64,000 bases of DNA from Owenweeksia sp965229445 (lineage in GTDB: Bacteria > Bacteroidota > Bacteroidia > Flavobacteriales > Schleiferiaceae). Below, one piece after another: positions 52,614 to 62,700 of this stretch. How positions within the stretch are numbered: position 1 is the first letter of the stretch; every line of letters starts with the position of its first letter. Made by a program: the position numbers and the translations under genes. The stretch lies in the NCBI GenBank assembly GCA_965229445.1, contig OZ245876.1, forward strand, positions 2,480,001 to 2,544,000, read 5' to 3'. A model generated the notes under the pieces. That model did not search any database. It was given only the letters and a program-made list of their open reading frames with translations, and had not been told where the DNA came from.

Positions 52614-52636
52614 GCATAAAATAATAGCAAGGAAGT

Positions 52637-55600
52637 CTACTCTTTAATCACCTTGCGCATTATGGTACCATCTTCACTTTCCAACCTCAGTAAATAGGTG
52701 CCATCCGCTAGTTCACTGATATCAAAGCTCTCTTCAAACTTCCCAGTTAGGTTTTTCACTCTGCGGTTGAGAATGATTTTACCAGAAAGATCCATCAAGC
52801 TAATATCCACATCTTCAGCACCATCTGTATCAAAATTAATATGGATTATGCCATGACTTGGGTTTGGATAAATCAGCAAGTTATTGGCCAGGCCATAATC
52901 TGCAAATCCAATTCCCCTTATTTTAACAGTATCACAGATAGAATCTGTACCACAAGGTCCGGTGACGGTTAAACAAGCATAATAATCTCCATTTGAAGTA
53001 TAAAGGTGACTGGTATTCTGACCAGATCCGGTATTTCCATCACCAAAGTCCCAACTATAGCTCGTAGCTCCCTGAGAATTACTACCATCAAAGAAAGCAT
53101 TCAGATTGGAAGGGCCCGGTGTGCCTAAAGTATGCGTAAAGGCTGCGGAAATAGGTCCGGTTGGTGCGGTAAAGCTTGCTGGACCGGCTACCTGACTGGT
53201 GTCGGTAGCACAGGTATCAGCCACGTAGAAGTCGTATGCAGATCCCGGGCTTAGTCCTGTAATACTTAGAGGACTGGCACTCCACGCAACCGTGCCTGCA
53301 CCCGTACCCGGAGCAAAACCTGCCGGACCGTATTCAACCAGTGATTGAGCCGATCCTGAATTTGAGTTCCAGGTAAGATCTACACTGGTACAGGTCAGGT
53401 TATTGGTATTAAGCGCTGTGGGTGCCGGACATGGTGCCATGGAATATGGCGCTACACAGAAATCATCTACCCAGTAATTGATACTATAAGTATTACCCGC
53501 CAGCACCCCGGAATAGAAGTTCACTCCGTTAAATTGAGGTGTCTGGCCTACGTTCACGGCTGAATAAACAAAACCGAGACCCAATGAAGCACCATTGATT
53601 TCGAACCAAATGGTGTCATTCGTGAAATCGATAATAGTGCTCATTTCAAACCACTGACCCTGAGTATAAGAGAAAGTGCCGATTTGAACTCCGGCAGCAG
53701 AATGTTGAATTTGCCCGGTACCATTACCAAGAAAATAAATCTCCGCATTCCAGAGGTTGGTACCACCGCCAATGGCGTGGTTCTGCTGGATATTGTAGTA
53801 AGCGCCTTCATTCACATTGACGTATTGTTGCCAGCTTAACTCCCAGGCGCCGGAGCTGATCGTTGGGAAAAAGGCTACAATATCTGTCGCTCCTGTTGGC
53901 CCCTGATCCGTAATTTTCAAGGATTGAGTACCACTAACAGATTGTGCAGTACTCACTTCGGAATCACCACCGGCACCTCCTAGCCAGGGCACAAACAAAG
54001 TGGATTGCGACTCAACCTGGGTACCACTCATGTATTGATCAAAATCTTCCACACAAAGTGTAATGTCTGGACAGACATTAATCGGCCCAATCCAGGCACT
54101 GGTATCTGTGGGACTACAATTGGATCGCAAATAGAAATCCTGACAGAGATTGTTAGCCAGACCACTTACCGCAGCACTGGTACTGGAATAAGACATTCTC
54201 GTTCCCGTGCCTAGTGCAAAGCCTGTATTTCCATATTCAAGATCAAAATTCGCCGATCCTGTGCCGGTCGTATCCCAGGTTACAGAAACAGAATTTGGTC
54301 CTGTTGCCACACCTGCCAGATTGGACGGTGCCGAGCAATTAGGTACAATAACGGTTACTGTATCCGCGTATGTCCCACACGCATTGGAGTAGTTGACAAC
54401 ATACTGGAATGTTCCAGTAGTGGCATAGGGTCCAACCGTGATACAGGGAAGCGTATCAATGATACTGCCCATAAAACTCCAGGTCAACCCGGGTGCGCCA
54501 GCTGATTTTGGTGCGGGTACATTAGCATTCACCACATTGGGATCCTGTGCAGAAGTAGCTGAACTTATCCAGCCAGTGCCACTGTTTAAGTCCGGTCCTT
54601 CCAAGCGATTTCCGGCAGTACCCCCCGTAGCGGGCACTGTTCCGGACCAATCTGCGGAAGTAACTCCCGCCACCGCAGGCCATGTAAAGGCATTACTTAT
54701 CACGGCGTCTATAATGGTTCCGTCAGAAGCTCTCAGAATTCTACCACTCTGAGTTGAAGATGACCAGAGTCCGGTGTAAGTGCCATTGCCATGATAATAG
54801 AAATTAGAGGGGTCAGGCACACTGGCTCCAAGCTGACCAACCGCAATAATAGCCGTGCCATTCGGGCTCAGCAGTGTACCCGTAGGGAAGGTATAGGTAC
54901 CGGCTAATCCTGTAGTATTATACTGCTCCAGGGTAATACCTCCCAGATCAGCACCTGGAACACCGGTAATTTCTATGTAATCATCCGTAGTGAGATAGGC
55001 TGGCCAACCACCGGTGGGTGAACCATTGGTTGTCTTGAACTGGCATTGTTCCGTAATCAGGAACTCTCCTCCCCCGAAGAAAGAAGATTCCACACAAATC
55101 TCTACCGAATCTCCAGCACTTGAAAGCGTAACCACCTTCGGATTAACCTGGAATTCAGGTCTTACATCTATGGTTATACCATCAATAGTATCATTACTGG
55201 TAATCTGATTGATCGCACTGGTGTCTGTCCATGCTTTCAAATTGTACATACCTACCTGGGAAAGATCAATTCCACCGATAACGACGTTTAGCGTATCATT
55301 TACCGCCAACGTACCAGAATTAATAGTTACACTGCCATTCGTGTTGGCCGGACCCGTAACATCATAAGACACGGTAAGTGGATCAGACGCGAAATTAATG
55401 GGGTTCACCGTATTGACTATTTGCACGAAAATGGAATCATTGGTTGAGAGACATTCTCCCTTAATGAAGTCGCCATTGACCGTCGCTAAATCTCCGGTTG
55501 GAATAACACTATACAGAACATCATCAATATAAATGTCTCGAAGTATAGCGGTACTTGCATGTTCAATAGCAAAGTACTGATCAGTTCCATTATATCCATT

Positions 55601-58600
55601 CAAGGCCGTAAGATTACAGGCAAACCTTTGATAAGAGGTACTCATCATAAAGGTATCCAGCGGACTGAAGCTTCCAGGATTACCGGGAGAAGTTACTGTA
55701 CCAACCACTAGCTGATCGGCACCCGCCGCTGCGGCCTTTGCATAAAATGTTACCCACTTGTCTCCCGCAGCCATATCACCAAACAATGGCGATATCATCA
55801 TCGTTCGTGTGTTGGTATAATTATCCATGAGCACATGGTTTGGTGTTGAGTAAGCACCACCTATATTCGTCACCTCAATAGTGGAGAACTGCGTGGCACC
55901 TCCTTCCAGAATTGCCGTATAACAACCTGGAGTAGTGCCTGTGAGCATTCCGTCAAAATTTTCAAAGTATGGCGCATTGAAAGCAGAACAGGGAGTACAG
56001 AACTGGATCGGTCCTACCCACATGGATGTATCGCCCGCCGGGCATATGCTCCTGACCAGAATCTCATAACAGGTTTGAGGCATTAATGGAGCCCAGGTAA
56101 AAGAGCTGGTTGTCACTATTTGCTTGGTACCTGAGGTAGTCTGCGTACCCTGATAAAACCCTTGTGGACCATACCAGACTTGATGCCCGGTAGCATTTAA
56201 TGCACCGGCCCAGGTTAAGGTCATCGATGTATCTAATAGACTTGCAATATTTACCGCCGCAGGATCAGGGCAGGCTGGCGCTTCATCTATCGCTACCGAA
56301 TCAATCGCTGCATCACCACAACATCCCACGCTGGTTTGTAAAAACCTGATCTGAATGGTATCTCCAGCAAATTGTGGCAGGTTAACAAATTCATCCTCCC
56401 ATGGAGCACCATTGGATGCCTGAAGATTTCCAGAAATGGTATAGACATTAGTCCAGGTAGCTCCGAAATCATTACTTACCTCAACGTCCATCGGTGCAGG
56501 AGGTGTAGTAGTTGTATAGAACCTGTGTTGCCAGAAATACAAGGCGGGAGCAGTTAAAGTACTCACATCAATTAAAGGAGAATATAAGTATGCTTGCTGT
56601 CCTGCAGTAGCGCCAGAAGCTTCACAATACATGAAGTTACCTCCTGTAAGGTCGGTTAATGGTCCATTACCACTGGTAGGTCCAGTAGAACGAGGAATCC
56701 ATTTAAATGCCAAAGTAGAACTCACATCAGGAGTTGAGCTCCAGCACGGGTCTAGCATATTGCCATTGTTGTTGCCACTGGCAAACCAGCTCGTCCCATC
56801 AAAATCTTCTAGTAAAGGAGCCGCCAGCACATTGCACTTGGTAGTGAACGAAATAGGCCCTACCCAGGGGCTGATATTGCCGCCCGCACAACTATCGGCT
56901 ATGTAATATTCATAAGTAGTTTGGGCACTTAAACCTCCCATGGTGTACTGATCTACCGTTCCCGGAACCGAATCCAGACCGATATACGAACCCGTACCTG
57001 GTGTAAACCCTGGCGTACCCCATTCTATAAAGGTCTCATCACCATCCGATCCGGAACCCCAGGTTGCAGTAGCCGAATTCACACCAACCCCAGACACTCC
57101 GAGCGTGGTGATCACCGGTGGGTTACAGCTTGGCTTGGTTTCGTATACAAAATCATCAATCAGGATAGTAATAAAGGTTCCGTCAAGTCCATGTCTTAAG
57201 GCAATAAATTCATCGGTACCGTTGTATCCTGCAGCCAAATCTACATCCACTATGTACAGTTGATGGTTTCCACTAGCGATGGTTATGGTATCAATCGGAC
57301 TAAAGGTCCCAGAAGTATCCGGACTATCCATCGTACCAATATGCAAAGTAGTGGTTAAAGTACTGGAACTATAAGCAAAGAATTGTATCCTCTTATCCCC
57401 TGCTGTTAAGTCAGAAAACTGAGGACTGATCAAAATAGCTTCATCCCCATTGGCGGCATTTCCCGAACCGTTATAAATTCTCACATGCATGGGAGCCGTG
57501 TTGGGAACAAAGAACTGATAAGCCTCAACAATGGCCTGGGTACCCGTTTGTACTTCAGTAATGCGATTCCAACAAGTTGGCAGGGTGCCACTGGTATTGG
57601 CGTCAAAATTATCACTGAAGGGTGCGGTAAATGGAGCACAGGCCGTGCGGAACTCAACCGGGCCTTCCCAAATACTGGTGCCATTACCCGCAGCACTACA
57701 ATTTGTTCGGACATAGAGATCGTAACATGTATTGGGAGCTAATCCAGTAGCCGTATAAGGATTGCTAGAAGTACTGACAAAACTACCCGTTCCCTGAGTA
57801 TAACCACAAGGTCCCCACTCAATATCCCAGCTCGTACCAGAAGGATCTACCCAGCTGAAATCTGCGGTGGTTGATGTTACACTTGGAATGGCAATTTGTG
57901 TGGGCCAGGGACAAAGTGGTGCTTCATCTACTACTACTGAGTCTATCGCGGCATCACCACAACATCCAACACTGGTTTGAATAAACTTCAGTTGGATGGT
58001 ATCACCGGTGTAAGCGCCCAGGTTTACAAACACCCTTTCCCAGGGATCTCCTGCCGATGATTGAGTGTTGCCACTAACACTGTATACATTATTCCAGGTA
58101 GTTCCGCCATCATTACTGACCTCCACATCCATTGGTGCGGGGGGAACAGTAGCCGTATAATAACGGTGCTGCATAAAGTATAAGGCTGGGGTAGTTAAAC
58201 CACTAACATCGATTAAAGGCGAGACTAGCTCAGCGATTTGACCGGCAGTTGCACCCGATGCCTCACAATACAGGAAGTTTCCGCCCGTGTAATCACTTAA
58301 GGGGCCATTTCCGCTTGTAGGACCGGTACTTCTGGGAATCCATTTAAACACTAAGGTTGAAGAAGTATCTGGATTGGAAGACCAACATGGATTCAATACA
58401 TTATTGTTGTTGTTGCCACTGGCTATCCAGGTTGGATCATCAAATTTCTCGGTAAATGGGGCGCTGGTAATAGCACAATTCGTGAAGAAGAATTCTGGCC
58501 CTATCGTATCACTGTAACCGTTGGTTACCCCACAATTCGCTACGAGATAAGCATCATAGGCCGTAGCAGGGTTTAATCCGGTTAACGTGTGAGGAGATCC

Positions 58601-59608
58601 GGTTACTGTAACACTGGTACCTGCCGTAGTAGGATCAAAACCAACCGGGCCGTATATAATATCGAAGTCAGTAGCCGAACCGGGGTACATCCAGCTCACA
58701 TCGGCAGTATTAGCCAGAACATTGGTTACAGCTAGTGTGTTAGGAGGAGCACATAACTTGGTAGTGGTGAATGATTGTGGTCCAGGGAATCCTACCGTAT
58801 CGCTTCCAGAATTACAATACTCTTCAAAATATACATCATAAGTAGTACTGGCCGAGAGACCGGTTAAAACAACCGGAGGCTGGGCGCCAGGGTAAGATCC
58901 AGTTACTACGGTTCCAGAACCCGGGGTGAAACCGGAAGGGCCATACTCTAACTTAAAGGAGGTATTGCCTGTTCCGGGGGTCCAGCTTACGCGTGCTACG
59001 GTACCACTGATGCTGTCAATAGCAAAGTTGGTAAAGGGCGTACAATTTCCAGTAACCCCCAATTCATAAATCACCGATCCTACAAAGCGTCGCGGATTAA
59101 AGGTGGGAGATGGAACATTACCTCCGTAGGCGATGTTGTCAGTTACATATACAGAACCCACACCATCGGTAAAGGTGGTTTGATCTGCTGCGGTTCCGGT
59201 TTGATATCTGGTATTACCATCGATAAAAAAACCAACTCGCGTATTGGATGGAATCGCAATCTTTTGACCGCCAAAGTCTAGCAGTACCCGACTAGTGTTA
59301 TTTGCGCCAGTAACCGTGCCACTGGTGATGACCTGTGACCAGCCATTTGCTGCCGTAATACTAGGGGAGGTAGCGCCAGGATGTAATACCCCTCCTATGC
59401 GCATCCATAAGTTAGCAGATGTGGCGCCGGTGCTGAAGACGTTCTCAATATTAATAATGTTTACAGGCTGATTAGACTCAAATTCAAAAGTGACTCCACC
59501 AGAACCATTATTTGGTGTAAGAGGTGGTGAGGTGATAATGGTGTCCGCCTGAGCCCAGATGCTGGAATACAAAAAGGCCAGACCGACTAACAGTAGCAAT
59601 TTTTTCAT
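52637..59608 (-). CDS. Giant secreted multidomain adhesin-like protein with T9SS tail
   Basis: 2323 aa. Signal peptide (1-19); an N-terminal beta domain (about 20-190); repeated Fn3 domains with motifs like FDIIYGPVGFDP and LTGLNPATAYDAYLVANC; several MAM-like beta-sandwich domains that follow phrases such as PFTEKFDD; a lamin-tail-like domain (about 1545-1680); a PKD domain near 2170-2240 (SYSWDFGDGNTGSGQN); and a T9SS tail (IYPNPSHGII). Two MAM-like units (about residues 380-565 and 930-1120) are nearly the same, marking internal duplication. The many paired cysteines suit an extracellular protein. Likely surface adhesion or matrix; substrate unknown. Confidence 0.85.
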   Translation of the reverse strand: MKKLLLLVGLAFLYSSIWAQADTIITSPPLTPNNGSGGVTFEFESNQPVNIINIENVFSTGATSANLWMRIGGVLHPGATSPSITAANGWSQVITSGTVTGANNTSRVLLDFGGQKIAIPSNTRVGFFIDGNTRYQTGTAADQTTFTDGVGSVYVTDNIAYGGNVPSPTFNPRRFVGSVIYELGVTGNCTPFTNFAIDSISGTVARVSWTPGTGNTSFKLEYGPSGFTPGSGTVVTGSYPGAQPPVVLTGLSASTTYDVYFEEYCNSGSDTVGFPGPQSFTTTKLCAPPNTLAVTNVLANTADVSWMYPGSATDFDIIYGPVGFDPTTAGTSVTVTGSPHTLTGLNPATAYDAYLVANCGVTNGYSDTIGPEFFFTNCAITSAPFTEKFDDPTWIASGNNNNNVLNPCWSSNPDTSSTLVFKWIPRSTGPTSGNGPLSDYTGGNFLYCEASGATAGQIAELVSPLIDVSGLTTPALYFMQHRYYTATVPPAPMDVEVSNDGGTTWNNVYSVSGNTQSSAGDPWERVFVNLGAYTGDTIQLKFIQTSVGCCGDAAIDSVVVDEAPLCPWPTQIAIPSVTSTTADFSWVDPSGTSWDIEWGPCGYTQGTGSFVSTSSNPYTATGLAPNTCYDLYVRTNCSAAGNGTSIWEGPVEFRTACAPFTAPFSDNFDANTSGTLPTCWNRITEVQTGTQAIVEAYQFFVPNTAPMHVRIYNGSGNAANGDEAILISPQFSDLTAGDKRIQFFAYSSSTLTTTLHIGTMDSPDTSGTFSPIDTITIASGNHQLYIVDVDLAAGYNGTDEFIALRHGLDGTFITILIDDFVYETKPSCNPPVITTLGVSGVGVNSATATWGSGSDGDETFIEWGTPGFTPGTGSYIGLDSVPGTVDQYTMGGLSAQTTYEYYIADSCAGGNISPWVGPISFTTKCNVLAAPLLEDFDGTSWFASGNNNGNMLDPCWSSTPDVSSTLAFKWIPRSTGPTSGNGPLTDLTGGNFMYCEASGATAGQQAYLYSPLIDVSTLTAPALYFWQHRFYTTTTPPAPMDVEVSNDFGATWTNVYTISGNLQASNGAPWEDEFVNLPQFAGDTIQIRFLQTSVGCCGDAAIDSVAIDEAPACPDPAAVNIASLLDTSMTLTWAGALNATGHQVWYGPQGFYQGTQTTSGTKQIVTTSSFTWAPLMPQTCYEILVRSICPAGDTSMWVGPIQFCTPCSAFNAPYFENFDGMLTGTTPGCYTAILEGGATQFSTIEVTNIGGAYSTPNHVLMDNYTNTRTMMISPLFGDMAAGDKWVTFYAKAAAAGADQLVVGTVTSPGNPGSFSPLDTFMMSTSYQRFACNLTALNGYNGTDQYFAIEHASTAILRDIYIDDVLYSVIPTGDLATVNGDFIKGECLSTNDSIFVQIVNTVNPINFASDPLTVSYDVTGPANTNGSVTINSGTLAVNDTLNVVIGGIDLSQVGMYNLKAWTDTSAINQITSNDTIDGITIDVRPEFQVNPKVVTLSSAGDSVEICVESSFFGGGEFLITEQCQFKTTNGSPTGGWPAYLTTDDYIEITGVPGADLGGITLEQYNTTGLAGTYTFPTGTLLSPNGTAIIAVGQLGASVPDPSNFYYHGNGTYTGLWSSSTQSGRILRASDGTIIDAVISNAFTWPAVAGVTSADWSGTVPATGGTAGNRLEGPDLNSGTGWISSATSAQDPNVVNANVPAPKSAGAPGLTWSFMGSIIDTLPCITVGPYATTGTFQYVVNYSNACGTYADTVTVIVPNCSAPSNLAGVATGPNSVSVTWDTTGTGSANFDLEYGNTGFALGTGTRMSYSSTSAAVSGLANNLCQDFYLRSNCSPTDTSAWIGPINVCPDITLCVEDFDQYMSGTQVESQSTLFVPWLGGAGGDSEVSTAQSVSGTQSLKITDQGPTGATDIVAFFPTISSGAWELSWQQYVNVNEGAYYNIQQNHAIGGGTNLWNAEIYFLGNGTGQIQHSAAGVQIGTFSYTQGQWFEMSTIIDFTNDTIWFEINGASLGLGFVYSAVNVGQTPQFNGVNFYSGVLAGNTYSINYWVDDFCVAPYSMAPCPAPTALNTNNLTCTSVDLTWNSNSGSAQSLVEYGPAGFAPGTGAGTVAWSASPLSITGLSPGSAYDFYVADTCATDTSQVAGPASFTAPTGPISAAFTHTLGTPGPSNLNAFFDGSNSQGATSYSWDFGDGNTGSGQNTSHLYTSNGDYYACLTVTGPCGTDSICDTVKIRGIGFADYGLANNLLIYPNPSHGIIHINFDTDGAEDVDISLMDLSGKIILNRRVKNLTGKFEESFDISELADGTYLLRLESEDGTIMRKVIKE

Positions 59609-59724
59609 CGGTAATGAATTGGTTAATACGTAGGATTAAGATTACCGAAGATGCCAATAAATTATCGCAAATGCAAGGGATTGCAGCTATACTTTGCTGA
59701 TAACAGGAAGATTACAATAAAAGA

Positions 59725-59754
59725 AAAACCGCCACGAATTGTTCATGGCGGTTT
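59725..59754 (-). terminator. Intrinsic terminator of the second giant gene
   Basis: AAACCGCCA and TGGCGGTTT pair around an 11-nt loop, with a T-rich tail on the minus strand, 32 bp after the stop at 59787. Confidence 0.8.
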
Positions 59755-59786
59755 CAAAGTTTAGTCCTTATGTGCAGAGGAGCAGA

Positions 59787-62700
59787 TTAATAAGTCTTTA
59801 TTAATTTTCTGGAAGTGATGTATTCTCCATCATCAACTTCCAGGAGATATATTCCTGCTGGTAATTTTGAGACATCAATTTGACGGGAATAACGACCGTT
59901 GATGTTTTGCTCATTTTCAGTTAATACTTCCTTGCCGGTCACGTCACTCAATCGTATGTGTGCCTTGCCATCCTTTAAGGTATTAAACTCCAAATTTACC
60001 GTAGCTTTCGCCGGATTTGGATATAATTCCAGACTCTTACCTAAGGGTGTTTCAGCTACATCGATGTCCACATTTACCTTTATCCAGGTCGTGTCTGTCC
60101 CACAGCCATTCACCGCCACCAACATTACATCATAGGTCTTATTGTAAACAAAGAAGGTCATTACCTCTTCACTGGTAGAGGTTTGCCCGTTATCAAAATC
60201 CCAATAATAACTGGTGGCATTGGCAGACTGAGCAGCACTAAACGTAAAATACTTCGCCGAGTGATTTTTTGAGGCAAATATGGAATCCGAGTAATTGATC
60301 ACCGCTACCGGCTTTGGTGCATGAAGGGTGGTTATTCTATTTAGCCTTTTATAATTACTGGTATCGGTACCACAAATATTAGCTACGGCCACATCATAGT
60401 CTGTGGCGGGAGAAAGACCAGATAAAACTACCTGGTTGTTGGTAGCAGCAAGTTGCATTCCCGTGCCCAATACAAATCCCCTGGGACCATATTCAACTAC
60501 ACTCTGACCGGAAGTTGAAAACCAGCTAAGTGCCAAAGTATCGCAGCCTATACTGTTCACCGATACCAGCTGAGGATCAATACAGGCATTGGCTCCGGAT
60601 TCATCAATCCAAACATCATCTATGGCTATATCACCCTTATAGGAGGCCCCTTTATATGCTTTAAATACTACCCGGTAAGTGCTTAATGGAATACTGGAAA
60701 GATCAACTCGCTGCTCCCAGAATGGCATGGATCCTACCAACTGCTTTTGACCTACCACACTATCCACCAAAAAACGACTGCCATTGGTATAGGATTCCAG
60801 GTAAACTTCCAGCTTGTTAATGTCCTGTCCATACATATGGAAATGATATACTAATTCAGGATTCTGAAGACCTGTAGCGTTAATCGCGGGTGAAAGAAGT
60901 TCCGCATAAGAACCATTTAATGAAGATTCCAGAAACATATAGGTTCCCATAGGTGCCGGATAAATGGTATTATCGAAATAAGGACCGGTACTCACCGTAT
61001 TATCATCGGTACCGGTGGATACTTCAGATTCCCAACGTAGAGCTTGTGGACTGTAATTATCCCAACAATTTGAAAATGGTGACGACGAAGCTGAACCAAT
61101 GCCCTCAAAATTAGCATAGTAAGGAGCCATTACCAGGGGCACGCAGTCGGTATAAAAGTACATGGGACCCACCCATTGACTGGTGTCCCCAATTCCACAT
61201 ATCTTTCTTACAAAGAAGCCATACTGTGAGCCACCATCAAGACCATTGAGTGATAATCTGTTGGTAGATACTACACTCAAAGTAGCGCTGGTAAAACTTG
61301 CTATCGCTTTTCCGTGTGCCACCTGATAAGTGCCCGCACTTCCGCCCTGCCATACCAGGGTAGCGGAAGAGGCAGTGACTTGCGAGGTATCCAGACCAGT
61401 AGGTGCAGGACAGGTGACAGGGTCAGCAATTACAATCTCGTCCAAGGCCAAATCACCGCGAAAGCCGTTCCCTCTGTATGTGCGAAAGCGTATCTGAATT
61501 GGTCCGGTGAAACCACTCAAATCCAATAAGGTATCTTTCCAGGGATCGGTGTTGAAGAAATGTTGCGGGCCACCAATTGTGAGTACATCAGTTTGTAAAC
61601 CGTGAACATCCAACACATCTACATGTAAAGTATCGATGTTGCTACCGTACATATGATAACTAAATCTCAACTCTGGATTACTAAGTGCTGAAAGATCCAA
61701 TCTTGCCGAATTGAGAATAGCCACATCTCCGTGATCACCTACCGAAGCTTCGGTATAAAGGTATTTCCCGCTACCCGAACTCGCGTCGCCTAAGGGTCCG
61801 GTATTTCCTGATGAGGTAGAACCCTGATTCACCTGCCAACCATAAGTGGCACCATCCGGATTACTGGTAGTCCAGCAATCACCAAGATCTCCGGCACTAC
61901 CTACCTGAATCAAATCAAAGCTTTGAATCATAGGAGCCATACGCGGTGTACACAGGCTGCAGAAAAATTCACTGTTCACCCAGGCAGAGGTGTCACCTAC
62001 CGCACAAATGGCGCGCACACTTACCTCATAGCACGCTGAAGCAGCCAAGGTGTCTAGCAAGACGGAGGTACTACTGGTAATAAAGCTTGTTCCCATAATT
62101 GGAGTACCGTTCACAAAAGAACCAGCTTGACCAATCCATACCTGATATTCCATAGCATCCGCGTTGTTATCCCAGCTGATAACAGCACTAGTATCTGAAG
62201 TACCTAAGGCTTGCAAACCGGTAATTGATGCACAGGATGGCGCATCCTTAAAGCTGACCTGATCTATGGCCATATCTCCTGCGCAGCAACCCGCACTAAC
62301 TGCGGTAAAGCGCAATTGAACCGTATCACCCCAGGCACCCAAACGGGCCATGAAAGAAGAATAAGCATCTATTTCAGCTTGATGAGTTTCGCTGGAAATG
62401 CTTATGAGTGAATCCCAACCAGAAGACGGATCACGCACTTCAACCCAAAGATCGGGTAGGTTATTTCCATAACGATGAAAGTAAAACTCTACCGAAGGTC
62501 GGCTCAGGTTGCTCATATCTACCCAGGGAGAATACAACCAGGCGGTGTCGCCTATATTACCCGATGACGCCTCCGTATAAAGAAAGTTTCCATTGCCAGA
62601 AAAATCACTGGCTGGCCCTGTATTGATGGAGGGGGTGGTAGCGTTAAACACTCCCCACTTATAGTTTCCATCACCGGCAGGAATACGTGACCAACAAGCG